From Phallusia fumigata (Eukaryota > Chordata > Ascidiacea > Phlebobranchia > Ascidiidae): a stretch of 44,092 nt of DNA. Under the pieces are notes generated by a model that saw only the letters and a program-made list of their open reading frames with translations, did not search any database and was not told the origin of the DNA. The stretch spans positions 1-44,092 of the forward strand of contig QXVZ01025325.1 of the NCBI GenBank assembly GCA_008931825.1, given 5' to 3'. Made by a program: the position numbers and the translations under genes. Each line of letters starts with the position of its first letter. The first letter of the stretch is position 1. Below are positions 31,701-35,887 of the stretch, in pieces.

Positions 31701-34339
31701 NNNNNNNNNNNNNNNNNNNNNNNNNNNNNNNNNNNNNNNNNNNNNNNNNNNNNNNNNNNNNNNNNNNNNNNGGATGCTATACGAAGTTATTACGCATGTT
31801 ATACAAACTGTCCAAATTTCATCCTATTCGGACATTGTTTAACTATTTGCCCCTATTTAGGGGGCTAGTGGGGTAACTGCTGGGGGTCTGTAGGGTAAAA
31901 AAACATTAATTATTTCACCATAATGACATGTTATGCAAACTGTCCAAATTTCATTCAATTCGGAGATTGTTTAACTATTTGCCCCATTTTAGGGGGCTAG
32001 CGGGGTAACCACTGGGGGTATGGGGTTAAACCAAACTCATGACACACCGCCTTGACCATATCTACCAGCTGTAAAAGTTTCATCCAAATCCATCAAACAT
32101 TTCTTGACAAAAGTGCATGGACAAGCTGCAGGGGACAAAAAAGAAAAAAAAAAGAGTGAAAACAATATGTGTCCCCTTCAGGAAGGGGCCCATAATAACG
32201 AAAGTACCAACACGTCGCTCGTATTATTGTAGTGTCAGCAAAAACGTGGATGCACCATTGATCAAATAAACCGTTTTAGCTGCACAATAATGTGTGAAAT
32301 ATTAGTTGTCCTGCTGTATATTTACCCTTGATGTTACAGTTTTTATTACCATATAAAATACACGCGACTTTAAAGAACGTACATCCAAGATTTCGCCCTA
32401 GTTTACCGGTGTAATTTACTTGAGAAGCGTATGGGACTACTTGAGAAGCGTATGGGAAAAAAGTTGTCCCTTGGCCTTAATTTTAAAATTTGTTTTTTTA
32501 ATTAAATTAAAATGCTAGCGGGGTAACCACCGGCGCTGTAGGGTAAAACGCAGTAATTTTTGCACCACAATGACATGCTACACAAACTGTCGGAATTTCA
32601 GCTAATTCGGACATTCTTTATTAATTTGACCCATTACAGGGCCTAGCGGGGTAACCAATAGGGCTATGGGGTCAAACAAAACAGATGGAACAACTCCATG
32701 ACCATTTCTTCCAGCTGTGAAAGTTTCGTCGAAATCCGCCAAACATTTCATGACAAAACGACATGGACAAGCTGCATGGCAAAAAAACAAAAAAAAATAA
32801 CAATATGTGTCCCCTTCAGAAAGGAGACTCATATTTACTACAAGTGGGCTTAAGAAAAATTCGCTTCATAAAGATTTGAATTCAAGTTTTTCGTTTGCAT
32901 TGATTCATAGAAACCAACACTGTTTTATTTGCAACGGCGTGCAAAAGCGATTTGTAATTTGTGTCAAAGCGAATGGCGCACACAGATGCTCCGCGCCGGT
33001 GCAATCGTGATTATATTACTTTGTCAGGTAATAACAACCCTGTGCTTAATGTTGTACGATAAATTAACAACACCAAGACACAACAAATAACGGAAGTTCC
33101 AACAGGTTGCTCGTAAATTTGCAGTCTCAGCAAAAAATGTGGAAGCACCATTGATAAGCAACCCGTTTCCGCTGCACAATATTGTGTGAAATATTAGTTG
33201 TCCTGCACGTCTAAGATTTTGTCCCCGTTCACTGCTGTAACTTACTGAGAAGCGTATGTGACTACAAAAAAGTTGACCCTTTACCGTAACTTTAAACTTT
33301 GTTCTTTTTTAATTAATCCAAAACGCAAAAAAACGCTCTAACCCGGCACATTCCACGGGGACCGAGGTTGCCAGATTTCATCATTGCAGCAATCTTTCGT
33401 CCCGACGTCGAATCCGATACCATTATAGTAGAAAACAGGCAATCGGATGCCGTCGTTATCTCCGTCAGCCTTGTTGCCGTAATATCCTCATTGTAGACAC
33501 AGCTCGGAAGCGCTAAACAACCGTTGCTTTAATATCGTAATAATTAACGTTATAATAAGTACAAAAATAGTGCATTCAAAGGCTTGAATATCTTACTGCA
33601 TAAATTCCAGTGTTTCATACCGAAACGGAACGAAAAGAAATAACGTTATTCGGTCTGGGCAATTTATTTATTTCGGTATTTCGTTCCGGTACCGATATTT
33701 TTATTTCGTTCCGGTCTGACCGAAACAAAATTATAACGGTATTTTTTCGGTATTTCGGTCTGTTTCTTGTCAAATCTAATTAACTGCAGTGTAAACAAAC
33801 TCTCAACCTAACAAAGTAAGCAAGTTGCAACACGAAAAGGTTGTTGTTTGGTGGTTATTACGTCACATAACATTTAACATAATCGGAGCATTTGGGATAA
33901 AACAAACACAAGGATAATGTTAGGTATCAAACACGAAATTTCAAGCAACTCCTATGTGTTATATGTCAAGACCGAAATACCGGAATTAAAAATAGCGGTA
34001 TTTCGTTCCGTTCCGGTTTTTTATTTTTTTTTATTTCGTTATTTCGTTCCGGTAATTGGACCAAAATTTATTTATTTCGTTCCGTTCCGGTATGAAACAC
34101 TGATCAATTCCCAGATAGCTTGATCAATTCCCAGCTAGCATAAAATTTGAAAATCGCGACGCTGTACATAATTTTAGGTCTATAACAAAAAAACCCATTA
34201 AAGATAGCACAAGACGGTTTTCAGTCTCAATTTGTCGATTTTGGTTCCAGGCAACTAAGATATTAAACGACAGCAACATACCTTTCGATTGCCACGCAAA
34301 AAGCAATAGCAACATGGGAAATCCCGTCCAAAAAAACAT
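1604..34339 (-). CDS. Gene 1: large FN3-repeat, ZP-domain, EGF, single-pass membrane protein (40 exons traced)
   Basis: Whole-gene entry; exons are listed separately. The exons sum to about 8,467 nt, or roughly 2,820 residues. Order: signal peptide, DGDNDG segment, unrecognised N-terminal region, CUB-like region, 22 FN3 repeats, ZP domain (C-rich, IHP-like, then RKRR and an EHP-like patch), EGF-like module, TM helix, short tail HSLHK. ZP modules generally polymerise into extracellular filaments or matrices after proteolytic release from the membrane, and FN3 arrays act as extended spacers and binding modules. An extracellular coat, matrix or adhesion role is therefore inferred, not shown. Splice phases agree from exon to exon except at the FN3 exon 21513-21781 and between exon 2 and the exon at 30881. 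No named orthologue is recognised. UMODL1-type and tectorin-type proteins share ZP plus FN3 or EGF parts, but I know of none with this exact order. Confidence 0.88.
1821..1929 (-). CDS. Gene 1 exon: EGF-like module
   Basis: Phase 0 to 1. Reads ANGGCEELCMVE, then CMCKAGRKLNDDGYTCS. The six-Cys EGF pattern is completed by the last Cys (LCAE) of the preceding exon. It sits between the cleavage site and the membrane, so it would stay on the stub after ectodomain release. Confidence 0.9.
2010..2120 (-). CDS. Gene 1 exon: ZP consensus cleavage site and external hydrophobic patch
   Basis: A phase 0-0 exon of 37 codons: TCDSSRKRRNLPIADN, then SVTYGPIMLGY, ending LCAE. RKRR fits a furin-type cleavage site, and SVTYGPIMLGY fits the external hydrophobic patch that keeps ZP precursors unpolymerised until cleavage (family knowledge). 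Confidence 0.93.
2457..2646 (-). CDS. Gene 1 exon: ZP-C second half
   Basis: Phase 2 to 0. Starts SCPANNAFDESG, then QFQFKAFVW, TIFIHCNIMVCDP and DDCTDL. F-x-F-x-A-F-x-W and h-x-h-H-C-x-h-x-V-C are diagnostic of ZP-C. Confidence 0.95.
2951..3021 (-). CDS. Gene 1 exon: ZP-C core
   Basis: A 71-nt exon, phase 0 to 2. Reads AQHCWATPSHSPDD, then YPIIVD. C-x-A-T-P and y-x-I-I...C are hallmark ZP-C motifs. Confidence 0.95.
3276..3450 (-). CDS. Gene 1 exon: ZP linker and start of ZP-C
   Basis: Phase 2 to 0. Reads FDLSLDLFTSNGY, then PPTVEVFTFIYAQLRL, an internal-hydrophobic-patch-like strand, ending NNVILQ. This is the usual f-x-l-x-l-F/Y...P...l-Y-v-q-v pattern. Confidence 0.92.
3605..3963. repeat. 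Dispersed repeat, copy 1
   Basis: Shares blocks with 26166-26418: a GGTATGCATTATACCAAAT-like block, a CTTGCAGGCC-like block, and the end AGCCCTG. The AGCCCTG terminus looks like a hAT end, but matching left ends and target duplications were not found. Lies in the intron between the exons ending at 3450 and 4030. Confidence 0.6.
4030..4193 (-). CDS. Gene 1 exon: ZP-N C-terminal part
   Basis: Phase 0 to 2. Reads VDNTTLRYTYTVQLAR, then NPTTCFEFQCIFNRSSS. C-x-F-x-C before a basic stretch is the classic end of ZP-N (the aromatic-C motif). Confidence 0.92.
4378..4585 (-). CDS. Gene 1 exon: ZP domain, N-terminal part
   Basis: Phase 2 to 0. Reads LTSEDVATMNPVNGDQ, then NRLMTQCKIPAMPG, ending LVAYDSDKFDG. 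The Cys positions and polar/hydrophobic alternation fit the ZP-N subdomain. Confidence 0.88.
5233..5554 (-). CDS. Gene 1 exon: FN3 repeat 22 plus start of ZP domain
   Basis: Phase 1 to 2. FN3 part: IIVDWSPPIVGGG and LLPVTTYQVTVQAINDHG, ending VTTGSG. It continues IICNEQPTI, the first Cys of the ZP domain. The phase change away from 1-1 marks the FN3/ZP boundary. Confidence 0.93.
5578..5974. other. Near-identical pair either side of a single N (assembly join)
   Basis: 5578-5772 and 5774-5974 are the same ~195-bp intron sequence with a few differences, separated by N5773. Both copies end in GGAAAAGTTAACCTT. This looks like overlapping contig ends or two alleles that were not merged. Confidence 0.82.
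6003..6311 (-). CDS. Gene 1 exon: FN3 repeat 21
   Basis: A phase 1-1 exon with a Pro/Ser-rich linker (PPTPVSSPTSPPT), ITIEWSCASFRG and LLINTLYNITVAAGNAYG; ends EICT before GTAAGA. Confidence 0.9.
6702..6977 (-). CDS. Gene 1 exon: FN3 repeat 20
   Basis: A phase 1-1 exon with linker EPGPTGPPSII, VSFEWNPLVEGD and LEANRRYTVAVQAEGMSG; donor GTATAA. Confidence 0.92.
7320..7692. mobile_element. hAT-like non-autonomous element (373 bp)
   Basis: The inverted termini are TAGGGTTGCCAAC and GTTGGCAACCCTA, with a perfect 8-bp duplication ATGGTTGG at 7312-7319 and 7693-7700. It lies in the intron between FN3 repeats 19 and 20. No ORF. Confidence 0.9.
8244..8522 (-). CDS. Gene 1 exon: FN3 repeat 19
   Basis: A phase 1-1 exon with linker PSQPAQMILD, MTVNYTEISGG (Tyr for Trp) and LPNSHYRLSVRAVNSQG; adjacent Cys (PCCE) in the C strand; donor GTAAGT. 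Confidence 0.9.
8798..9067 (-). CDS. Gene 1 exon: FN3 repeat 18
   Basis: A phase 1-1 exon with linker APSPSGPPETI, LLIVWDHPPNYARN and LLSSTVYHMLITSTFPDN; donor GTAATT. Confidence 0.9.
9068..10303. other. Intron without a supported exon
   Basis: An open frame on the minus strand near 9665-9770 ends in a good ACAG/GTAATA donor, but its acceptor phase does not fit the neighbouring exons. The block near 9450-9510 resembles 39700-39760 (shared ATTGTTTCTGCAxGCA). Otherwise nothing is seen. Confidence 0.5.
10304..10582 (-). CDS. Gene 1 exon: FN3 repeat 17
   Basis: A phase 1-1 exon with linker VPDIPRNLQVV, VSLSWDPPSVG and IAPNTVFAVAVHAQNRAG; donor GTGAGT. Confidence 0.93.
11040..11333 (-). CDS. Gene 1 exon: FN3 repeat 16
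   Basis: A phase 1-1 exon with linker EPFDPQIYW, ITIFYTWNDNNG and LIAGLRYEVQQQLRLQNTAG, ending NLINVVT before GTAGGG. It is the longest mid-array repeat and the least canonical. Confidence 0.85.
11836..12102 (-). CDS. Gene 1 exon: FN3 repeat 15
   Basis: A phase 1-1 exon with ITVTWLAPLNNGTELDGYEV and LEANTHYLVAVFAYNLGG; donor GTAAAA. Confidence 0.92.
12628..12900 (-). CDS. Gene 1 exon: FN3 repeat 14
   Basis: A phase 1-1 exon with linker VPSVPQTL, FDASWTKPAGG and LNSNTEYYCRIIAINEQG. A partial second copy lies at 14312-14493. Confidence 0.9.
12960..14310. repeat. Diverged tandem-unit repeat in intron, first haplotype-like copy
   Basis: Contains diverged units of the dispersed ~128-bp family: phrases like GACATTGTTTAATAGTTTG, ACCACTAGGGCTTA and CCACCACCTGTAAAAGT recur. 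It is longer than the copy at 14494-15580 because that copy lacks roughly 13090-13400. Confidence 0.7.
14312..14493 (-). pseudogene. Truncated second copy of FN3 repeat 14 exon
   Basis: Begins directly after the N at 14311 with sequence matching 12719 onward, and keeps the acceptor and first two thirds of the exon (TKPAGG region). It lacks the 3' third and the donor, so it cannot be a normal exon. The copy extends through intron sequence to 15580. It is most simply the other haplotype placed in tandem by the assembler; a real truncated duplication is possible. Confidence 0.75.
14312..15580. other. Second copy of 12719-14310 bounded by single Ns
   Basis: Highly similar to 12719-14310, with small differences and one ~300-bp deletion. 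Both copies end AAATGCAACA exactly before an N (14311 and 15581). Identical breakpoints with N joins suggest two bubble arms (alleles) laid in tandem by a scaffolder. Confidence 0.82.
15582..16300 (+). mobile_element. Long-form copy of the dispersed tandem-unit element
   Basis: Two units, then a spacer (caagacccag...taccac... gggtaaccactggggctat), then the shared tail: accacctgtgaaagtttcat, an A-rich stretch (GAAAAAAGAAAA-type), and the hairpin GTCCCCTTC-agg-GAAGGGGAC (16265-16285). The same long layout occurs at 41810-42570. Strand refers to unit-to-tail direction. Confidence 0.75.
16350..16628 (-). CDS. Gene 1 exon: FN3 repeat 13
   Basis: A phase 1-1 exon with VMVSWVIPINQGNY, YGYEVCDGSSSC and TTISVGLTTIYNLGSG. 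Two Cys in a loop may form an extra disulfide. Confidence 0.87.
17047..17304 (-). CDS. Gene 1 exon: FN3 repeat 12
   Basis: A phase 1-1 exon with linker DPKSVQNL, ATVTWDKPEGG and LVPNTEYTVSVFTVNYDN. It is only 118 bp from the preceding repeat. Confidence 0.92.
17423..17683 (-). CDS. Gene 1 exon: FN3 repeat 11
   Basis: A phase 1-1 exon with linker VPDSPSVG, FIQVRISINTGG (no B-strand Trp) and LEPTTSYGVTVKAVYQ. Confidence 0.87.
18010..18246 (-). CDS. Gene 1 exon: FN3 repeat 10 (short)
   Basis: A phase 1-1 exon with linker DPGPPTNL, IGLQWQDPPSC and LSPNTVYTIEVAAVTDTGRG. At 79 residues it is the shortest repeat and lacks part of the C-C' region. Confidence 0.9.
18247..19234. other. Intron, no feature resolved
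   Basis: AT-rich sequence between FN3 repeats 9 and 10. No splice-flanked open frame with FN3 character, no paired terminal repeats found. Confidence 0.5.
19235..19486 (-). CDS. Gene 1 exon: FN3 repeat 9
   Basis: A phase 1-1 exon with linker DPGPPASPAV, FTVSWSPPDGN and LSPGTSYTLVITAMFN; donor GTATGT. Confidence 0.92.
20019..20276 (-). CDS. Gene 1 exon: FN3 repeat 8
   Basis: Starts in phase 1 with PSMSFAAPILV, has LTVQWNAPSGDG and SNIYVVVKNEVGQTTG, and ends phase 1 at GTAAGA. Confidence 0.9.
20277..21512. other. Intron containing a repeat fragment
   Basis: About 21060-21260 is a diverged fragment of the dispersed family's tail (ctagctgtgaaagtttt, A-rich run). The rest shows nothing certain. 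A micro-exon here is one way to repair the frame after FN3 repeat 7, but I could not identify one. Confidence 0.5.
21513..21781 (-). CDS. Gene 1 exon: FN3 repeat 7 (frame problem at its end)
   Basis: Starts in phase 1 with VPPAPVITT, then LDVTWMLPTHG and NTYYWVQIKANFDDGLETRS. As written the exon reaches the GTGAGT donor in phase 0, while the next exon (20276 down) needs phase 1. All other FN3 exons are phase 1-1. One missing base in the AAAA run just before the end (21525-21530 region) would explain it; a skipped micro-exon is the alternative. Confidence 0.82.
22116..22367 (-). CDS. Gene 1 exon: FN3 repeat 6
   Basis: A phase 1-1 exon with a Pro-rich linker (GPPPPHSL), LTVSYSQDAIG (Tyr in place of Trp) and FISFTLEAQNEFG. 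Confidence 0.88.
22938..23213 (-). CDS. Gene 1 exon: FN3 repeat 5
   Basis: A phase 1-1 exon beginning with the linker VPGPARNL, with TTIDWAPPLGG and GLTPNTAYLFTVITVYSDG; a canonical FN3. Confidence 0.92.
23512..23831. mobile_element. hAT-type non-autonomous element (320 bp)
   Basis: Ends CAGAGGACTCAAAC and GTTGAGAACCCTG are imperfect inverted repeats. The 8-bp flanks TGCTTAGG (23504-23511) and TGCTAAGG (23832-23839) differ at one base. Lies in the intron between FN3 repeats 4 and 5. Confidence 0.82.
23909..24136. mobile_element. hAT-type non-autonomous element (228 bp)
   Basis: Ends CAGGGCTTCCCAACCT and AGTTTGGAAGCCTTG are imperfect inverted repeats, flanked by GTACACAG and GTATACAG (one difference). 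It sits 69 bp after the previous element's duplication. Confidence 0.82.
24204..24488 (-). CDS. Gene 1 exon: FN3 repeat 4
   Basis: A phase 1-1 exon with ITIAWEPYNEPGD and LVPNTNYQLSVAVKTEN, a canonical W and L/N-x-x-Y pattern; N-x-S/T sequons are present. Confidence 0.9.
25044..25322 (-). CDS. Gene 1 exon: FN3 repeat 3
   Basis: A phase 1-1 exon with IVVDYTGVINDG, EICWCYSL and VVVFTKAIYDDGFVARSE. The B-strand Trp is replaced by Tyr, and extra Cys are present. Confidence 0.85.
25693..25947 (-). CDS. Gene 1 exon: FN3 repeat 2
   Basis: A phase 1-1 exon, 85 residues, with ISANIGWPRYTEGD (B strand Trp) and MQSVTVQAVNTAGVG before the linker. The donor GTACAAA is somewhat weak. Confidence 0.88.
26166..26418. 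repeat. Dispersed repeat, copy 2, abutting a splice donor
   Basis: Related to 3605-3963 (see there). It ends GACAGCCCTG at 26418, only 10 bases from the first exon base at 26429, so the donor's intronic context borders the element. Confidence 0.6.
26429..26671 (-). CDS. Gene 1 exon: divergent FN3 repeat 1
   Basis: A phase 1-1 exon with FLEWTSPEVVQ (B strand Trp) and TWQNVTVTAMGGVTSG near the end. Five Cys are unusual for FN3 and suggest extra disulfides. The donor is only about 10 bases from the end of a repeat element at 26166-26418. Confidence 0.75.
27005..27155 (-). CDS. Gene 1 exon: CUB-like second half
   Basis: Phase 0 to 1. Reads ITDQYLVDTLMLVGQFVFLD and ends NLEPFDIALT. The D-x-L strand after the C-W segment fits a CUB domain, though the third and fourth Cys of classical CUB are not seen, so it is a divergent or two-Cys type. 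Confidence 0.75.
27588..27775 (-). CDS. Gene 1 exon: CUB-like first half
   Basis: Phase 1 to 0. Reads DDTSCGSDITLEQNVYQTLD, then YLPALYCEWRVQ, ending GKSFFQ. The C...YP-like...C-x-W-x-V pattern is the usual start of a CUB domain (first Cys, then C-x-W about 25 residues later). The next exon completes it. Confidence 0.75.
28080..28668 (+). mobile_element. Copy of dispersed tandem-unit element, tail cut at a splice donor
   Basis: Diverged units (gctagcagattacctactggggctata; accactacagggctagtgactac), then the tail (catcacctgtgaaagtttcat, A-rich run, GGGTCCCCTTCA). The terminal hairpin is lost where the sequence runs into the donor of the exon at 28669. Confidence 0.7.
28669..28822 (-). CDS. Gene 1 exon: CUB-like second half
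   Basis: Phase 0 to 1, from IYQGNTTEILLGTLGG to FFGEVRIFIRE. The ending resembles the last strands of a CUB domain. Its donor (GTAAGA) directly abuts the truncated tail of a dispersed repeat whose GTCCCCTTCA motif lies just downstream. Confidence 0.72.
28943..29097 (-). CDS. Gene 1 exon: Cys-containing N-terminal region
   Basis: Phase 1 to 0, from YFCMEESFGVMDWFLSFDAF to RQVPSITCY, donor GTAAGT. Cysteines are spaced as in an extracellular domain and the next exon continues in frame. It is probably the first half of a CUB-like domain, but similarity is too weak to assert. Confidence 0.7.
29824..29965 (-). CDS. Gene 1 exon: N-terminal extracellular region
   Basis: Phase 0 to 1, reading VYSDNAQHPKQILPSQEG to NANSITFGT. 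The donor GTCTGA is weak but is the only GT that keeps the frame into the next exon. Confidence 0.65.
30342..30517 (-). CDS. Gene 1 exon: N-terminal extracellular region
   Basis: Starts in phase 1 after TTGTTTCAG and ends in phase 0 (LL before GTAAAA). Contains LSHIITVTSYQPNTLYQWS, whose QPNTLYQWSI part resembles the E-F strand motif of FN3-like folds, but there is no full FN3 signature. An N-x-T glycosylation sequon (NNT) is present. Confidence 0.72.
30658..30808 (-). CDS. Gene 1 exon: N-terminal extracellular region
   Basis: Phase 0 to 1, reading VLSNGDLIAEFLTDG and ending CFQDVSQAISFSFYS before donor GTATGT. The alternating hydrophobic pattern looks like a beta-rich extracellular fold. 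No family is recognised. Confidence 0.7.
30881..30926 (-). CDS. Gene 1 exon: short N-terminal region exon
   Basis: A 46-nt exon between acceptor TTTTGCAG and donor GTAAGTG reads GDLIVLRMTIHPYVS and ends in phase 0, in frame with the next exon. It may start 8 nt earlier at an alternative AG (giving FCRGDL...). Its upstream partner is unresolved. Confidence 0.55.
30990..32195 (+). mobile_element. Main tandem-unit element (at least 8 units of ~128 bp) with tail and hairpin
   Basis: The GGGGGCTAGTGGGG landmark recurs at 31011, 31131, 31260, 31389, 31517, 31646, 31863 and 31996, a spacing of mostly 128-133 bp, interrupted by the N gap. The last unit leads into tctaccagctgtaaaagttt, an A-rich run and CCCCTTC-ag-GAAGGGG (about 32173-32188). 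It occupies the 5' intron of gene 1. Confidence 0.85.
31665..31794. other. Assembly gap followed by loxP/454 mate-pair linker remnant
   Basis: Ns run 31665-31771. The bases 31774-31794 contain GCTATACGAAGTTATTACG, identical to the 3' part of the loxP-based 454 Titanium paired-end linker (half of loxP plus TACG). It replaces native repeat sequence at the contig edge. This is an artefact, not a recombination site of the organism. Confidence 0.93.
32198..33335. repeat. Direct repeat pair (~250-300 bp) flanking an element copy
   Basis: About 32198-32512 and 33088-33335 share CCAACA..., gtgtgaaatattagttgtcc and gagaagcgtatg..., ending ttttaattaa. The first copy also has a 21-bp internal tandem (acttgagaagcgtatggga repeated at 32421-32460) and is followed by the element at 32513-32830. 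Confidence 0.78.
32513..32835 (+). mobile_element. Short copy of dispersed tandem-unit element
   Basis: Two units (gctagcggggtaaccacc; cctagcggggtaaccaat), then the tail (ccagctgtgaaagtttcg, A-rich run) and an imperfect GTCCCCTTCAGAAAGGAGAC hairpin. Confidence 0.8.
33343..33486 (-). CDS. Gene 1 exon 2: DGDNDG-containing extracellular segment
   Basis: After acceptor ...CAATGAG the frame reads YYGNKADGDNDGIRLPV, then FYYNGIGFDVG, TKDCCNDEIWQPRSPW. This is protein-like sequence with an acidic D/N motif that could bind calcium, by analogy only. It starts in phase 1, matching exon 1. The donor is uncertain: GTTAGA at 33342 is the last GT before a stop and gives phase 1, which does not match the next recognised exon, so at least one exon is probably missing from the repeat-filled and gapped intron. 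Confidence 0.58.
33608..34102. mobile_element. hAT-type non-autonomous element (495 bp)
   Basis: Ends CAGTGTTTCATACCGAAACG and CGGTATGAAACACTG form a ~28-bp inverted repeat with one mismatch. Flanks ATAAATTC (33600-33607) and ATCAATTC (34103-34110) match 7 of 8. The interior is rich in TTCGGTATTTCGTTCCGG-like repeats. It sits in intron 1 of gene 1; a 20-bp tandem TGATCAATTCCCAG... follows at 34101-34140. Confidence 0.9.
34282..34339 (-). CDS. Gene 1 exon 1: signal peptide
   Basis: The ATG at 34339-34337 opens 19 codons reading MFFWTGFPMLLLLFAWQSK, a short hydrophobic secretion signal. They are followed by a G and a good GTATGT donor (phase 1). The exon sits at the edge of a CpG-rich stretch, as expected of a first exon. 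The acceptor at 33487 restores frame as a glycine codon. The 5' UTR start and promoter elements cannot be located from the sequence. Confidence 0.68.
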
Positions 34340-35887
34340 TTTTGACCGCGTGGATGAATCTCAGTTTGCTTCGAAGACAAAAAACGATGCTGACGACTAA
34401 CTCTGGTAAACAAGGAAACGTTGTTGCAAATCTACAACACCAAAGACTAAACAATAACTCGGAAATTCACAACTAAAAACAGTTTTGCACGTCTGTAACA
34501 ATGAGTCGTTTGTACACAATATATTTATTTAAAGGGAAGTTGTTAAACGTTTAACAAAAAAGTCAACATTTTGGCTCAGGCGCCAATAACTAAAACGCAA
34601 GTATCCATTCGTTGCGAACTAACAACCTGCGTACATTCCCTATCTTAAATAACTGCTTGTTTGCATGCATGTTTTTTGTTGTGAGCAAACAAACCGCAAT
34701 AAATCTCTACAACAAACTCCTGTTAGTTTGCATACAGGTTTACCCCAATTGTTACCATTCTATCGAAGCTTTGTCATCATCGTTTGCTTTCCAGGAACAA
34801 ACCGACGGCCCGTTCCGGCACTGGTGACGAACCTCCACCACCATTTCCGACGATCCTCAGACAATTGACAAACCTGACTAACCCTACAGGGCGCTTCGCG
34901 TTTCACAACCTTTGTGGGCTCGCGCAGGATTTATTTGTAATCACATGCGTTTTGCACATGAAGAGAATCTCTAGCCCTGCCCAAACTTGGTGTTCGATAG
35001 CAAGTTTAAGCGTTAGGCAACGTCAACATTTCCCCATGAACTTTATAGTCACTTCTGCATCAAAATTATATGTGTGCAAGCGCAACACGCTTTTTCCCGC
35101 CTGGTGGCAATTTTTACTTGTGAGAGGCCCCATAGCAAATCGGAGCTATTATCGACGACGGATTTATCGGAATGAAACTATCAGGCCGTATTGCAGGGTT
35201 CGCTACGAAACGATTACTTTGTTGAGGTGCTGACGGTAAAACACCACAGCGCAAATCCGCCAGGTGACAGTACAAAGCGGCAAAGGCGCTTCATCCGAAA
35301 GGTCACAGCAGTACACGCACAATCGTCCCTTGTTATTATCGCGAGGTTAATTTAACTACAGTCAATTGCTTACAATAACAAACAGATTATGATCAAAACC
35401 CACTTGAATGCAAAACGACATGTATTGTCTTCACAGTGAAACGAAGTTACGCGGGCGAATTAAATAAAATGGACATTGGGAACCTGTAAAACTCAGTAAT
35501 AAAAGCTCAACAAAAACGGCAAGAAAGTTAACAAAAACTTCATACCAACAAAACTGCAAATAAAACTAAAAGTCAGGTCCATCAACGTATTAGTGCACTG
35601 TCAAAACATTAAGTGCGCACATTTCAAATTCAGCGAAAAAAGTTTTATACATTTGATTTAATTCTATGTTGTTGCCTAATAACAAAGACATCTTGTGTGC
35701 GTTTGAAACTTTAAGAGTTATTCGCATGAACATGAAAAGTTTTTTTCTGGGTGCTAGTATTTTTTCTGCTCGGATCTTACATAAAACGCCGTGTGCGTAA
35801 TCTTCACAAAGGCCTGAACGGTTTAAAAAAATATTAATCCGGGTTCGGAGGCTAAAAAGAAAAGGCACTTCATTTTTTGCGATGTAG
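34340..35887. promoter_or_regulatory. CpG-rich intergenic region: DNMT3 3' UTR and gene 1 promoter (inferred)
   Basis: CpG is clearly commoner here than in the gene bodies. The DNMT3 stop is at 35888 and the gene 1 ATG at 34339, both minus strand. Possible DNMT3 poly(A) signals (AATAAA on minus) are at 34930-34935 and near 34524. No TATA box or conserved element is recognised. The plus-strand open frame 34784-35233 has no recognisable domain. Confidence 0.5.

Noticed and set aside
31774-31794. loxP-like site as a native recombination site
   Set aside because: It matches half of loxP plus the TACG of a sequencing linker and lies at an N gap; artefact.
31011-32000. Regular ~128-bp repeats as a CRISPR array
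   Set aside because: Eukaryotic context; whole units repeat rather than short repeats with unique spacers, and the family is dispersed in introns.
32602-32832. Minus-strand open frames over tandem-unit copies (also 15781-16023, 42204-42634)
   Set aside because: They lie wholly inside repeat copies, are not conserved between copies and have no domain.
34784-35233. 149-codon plus-strand open frame in the intergenic region
   Set aside because: No recognisable domain, no splice context and biased composition. It is more simply a chance frame in CpG-rich, stop-poor DNA.
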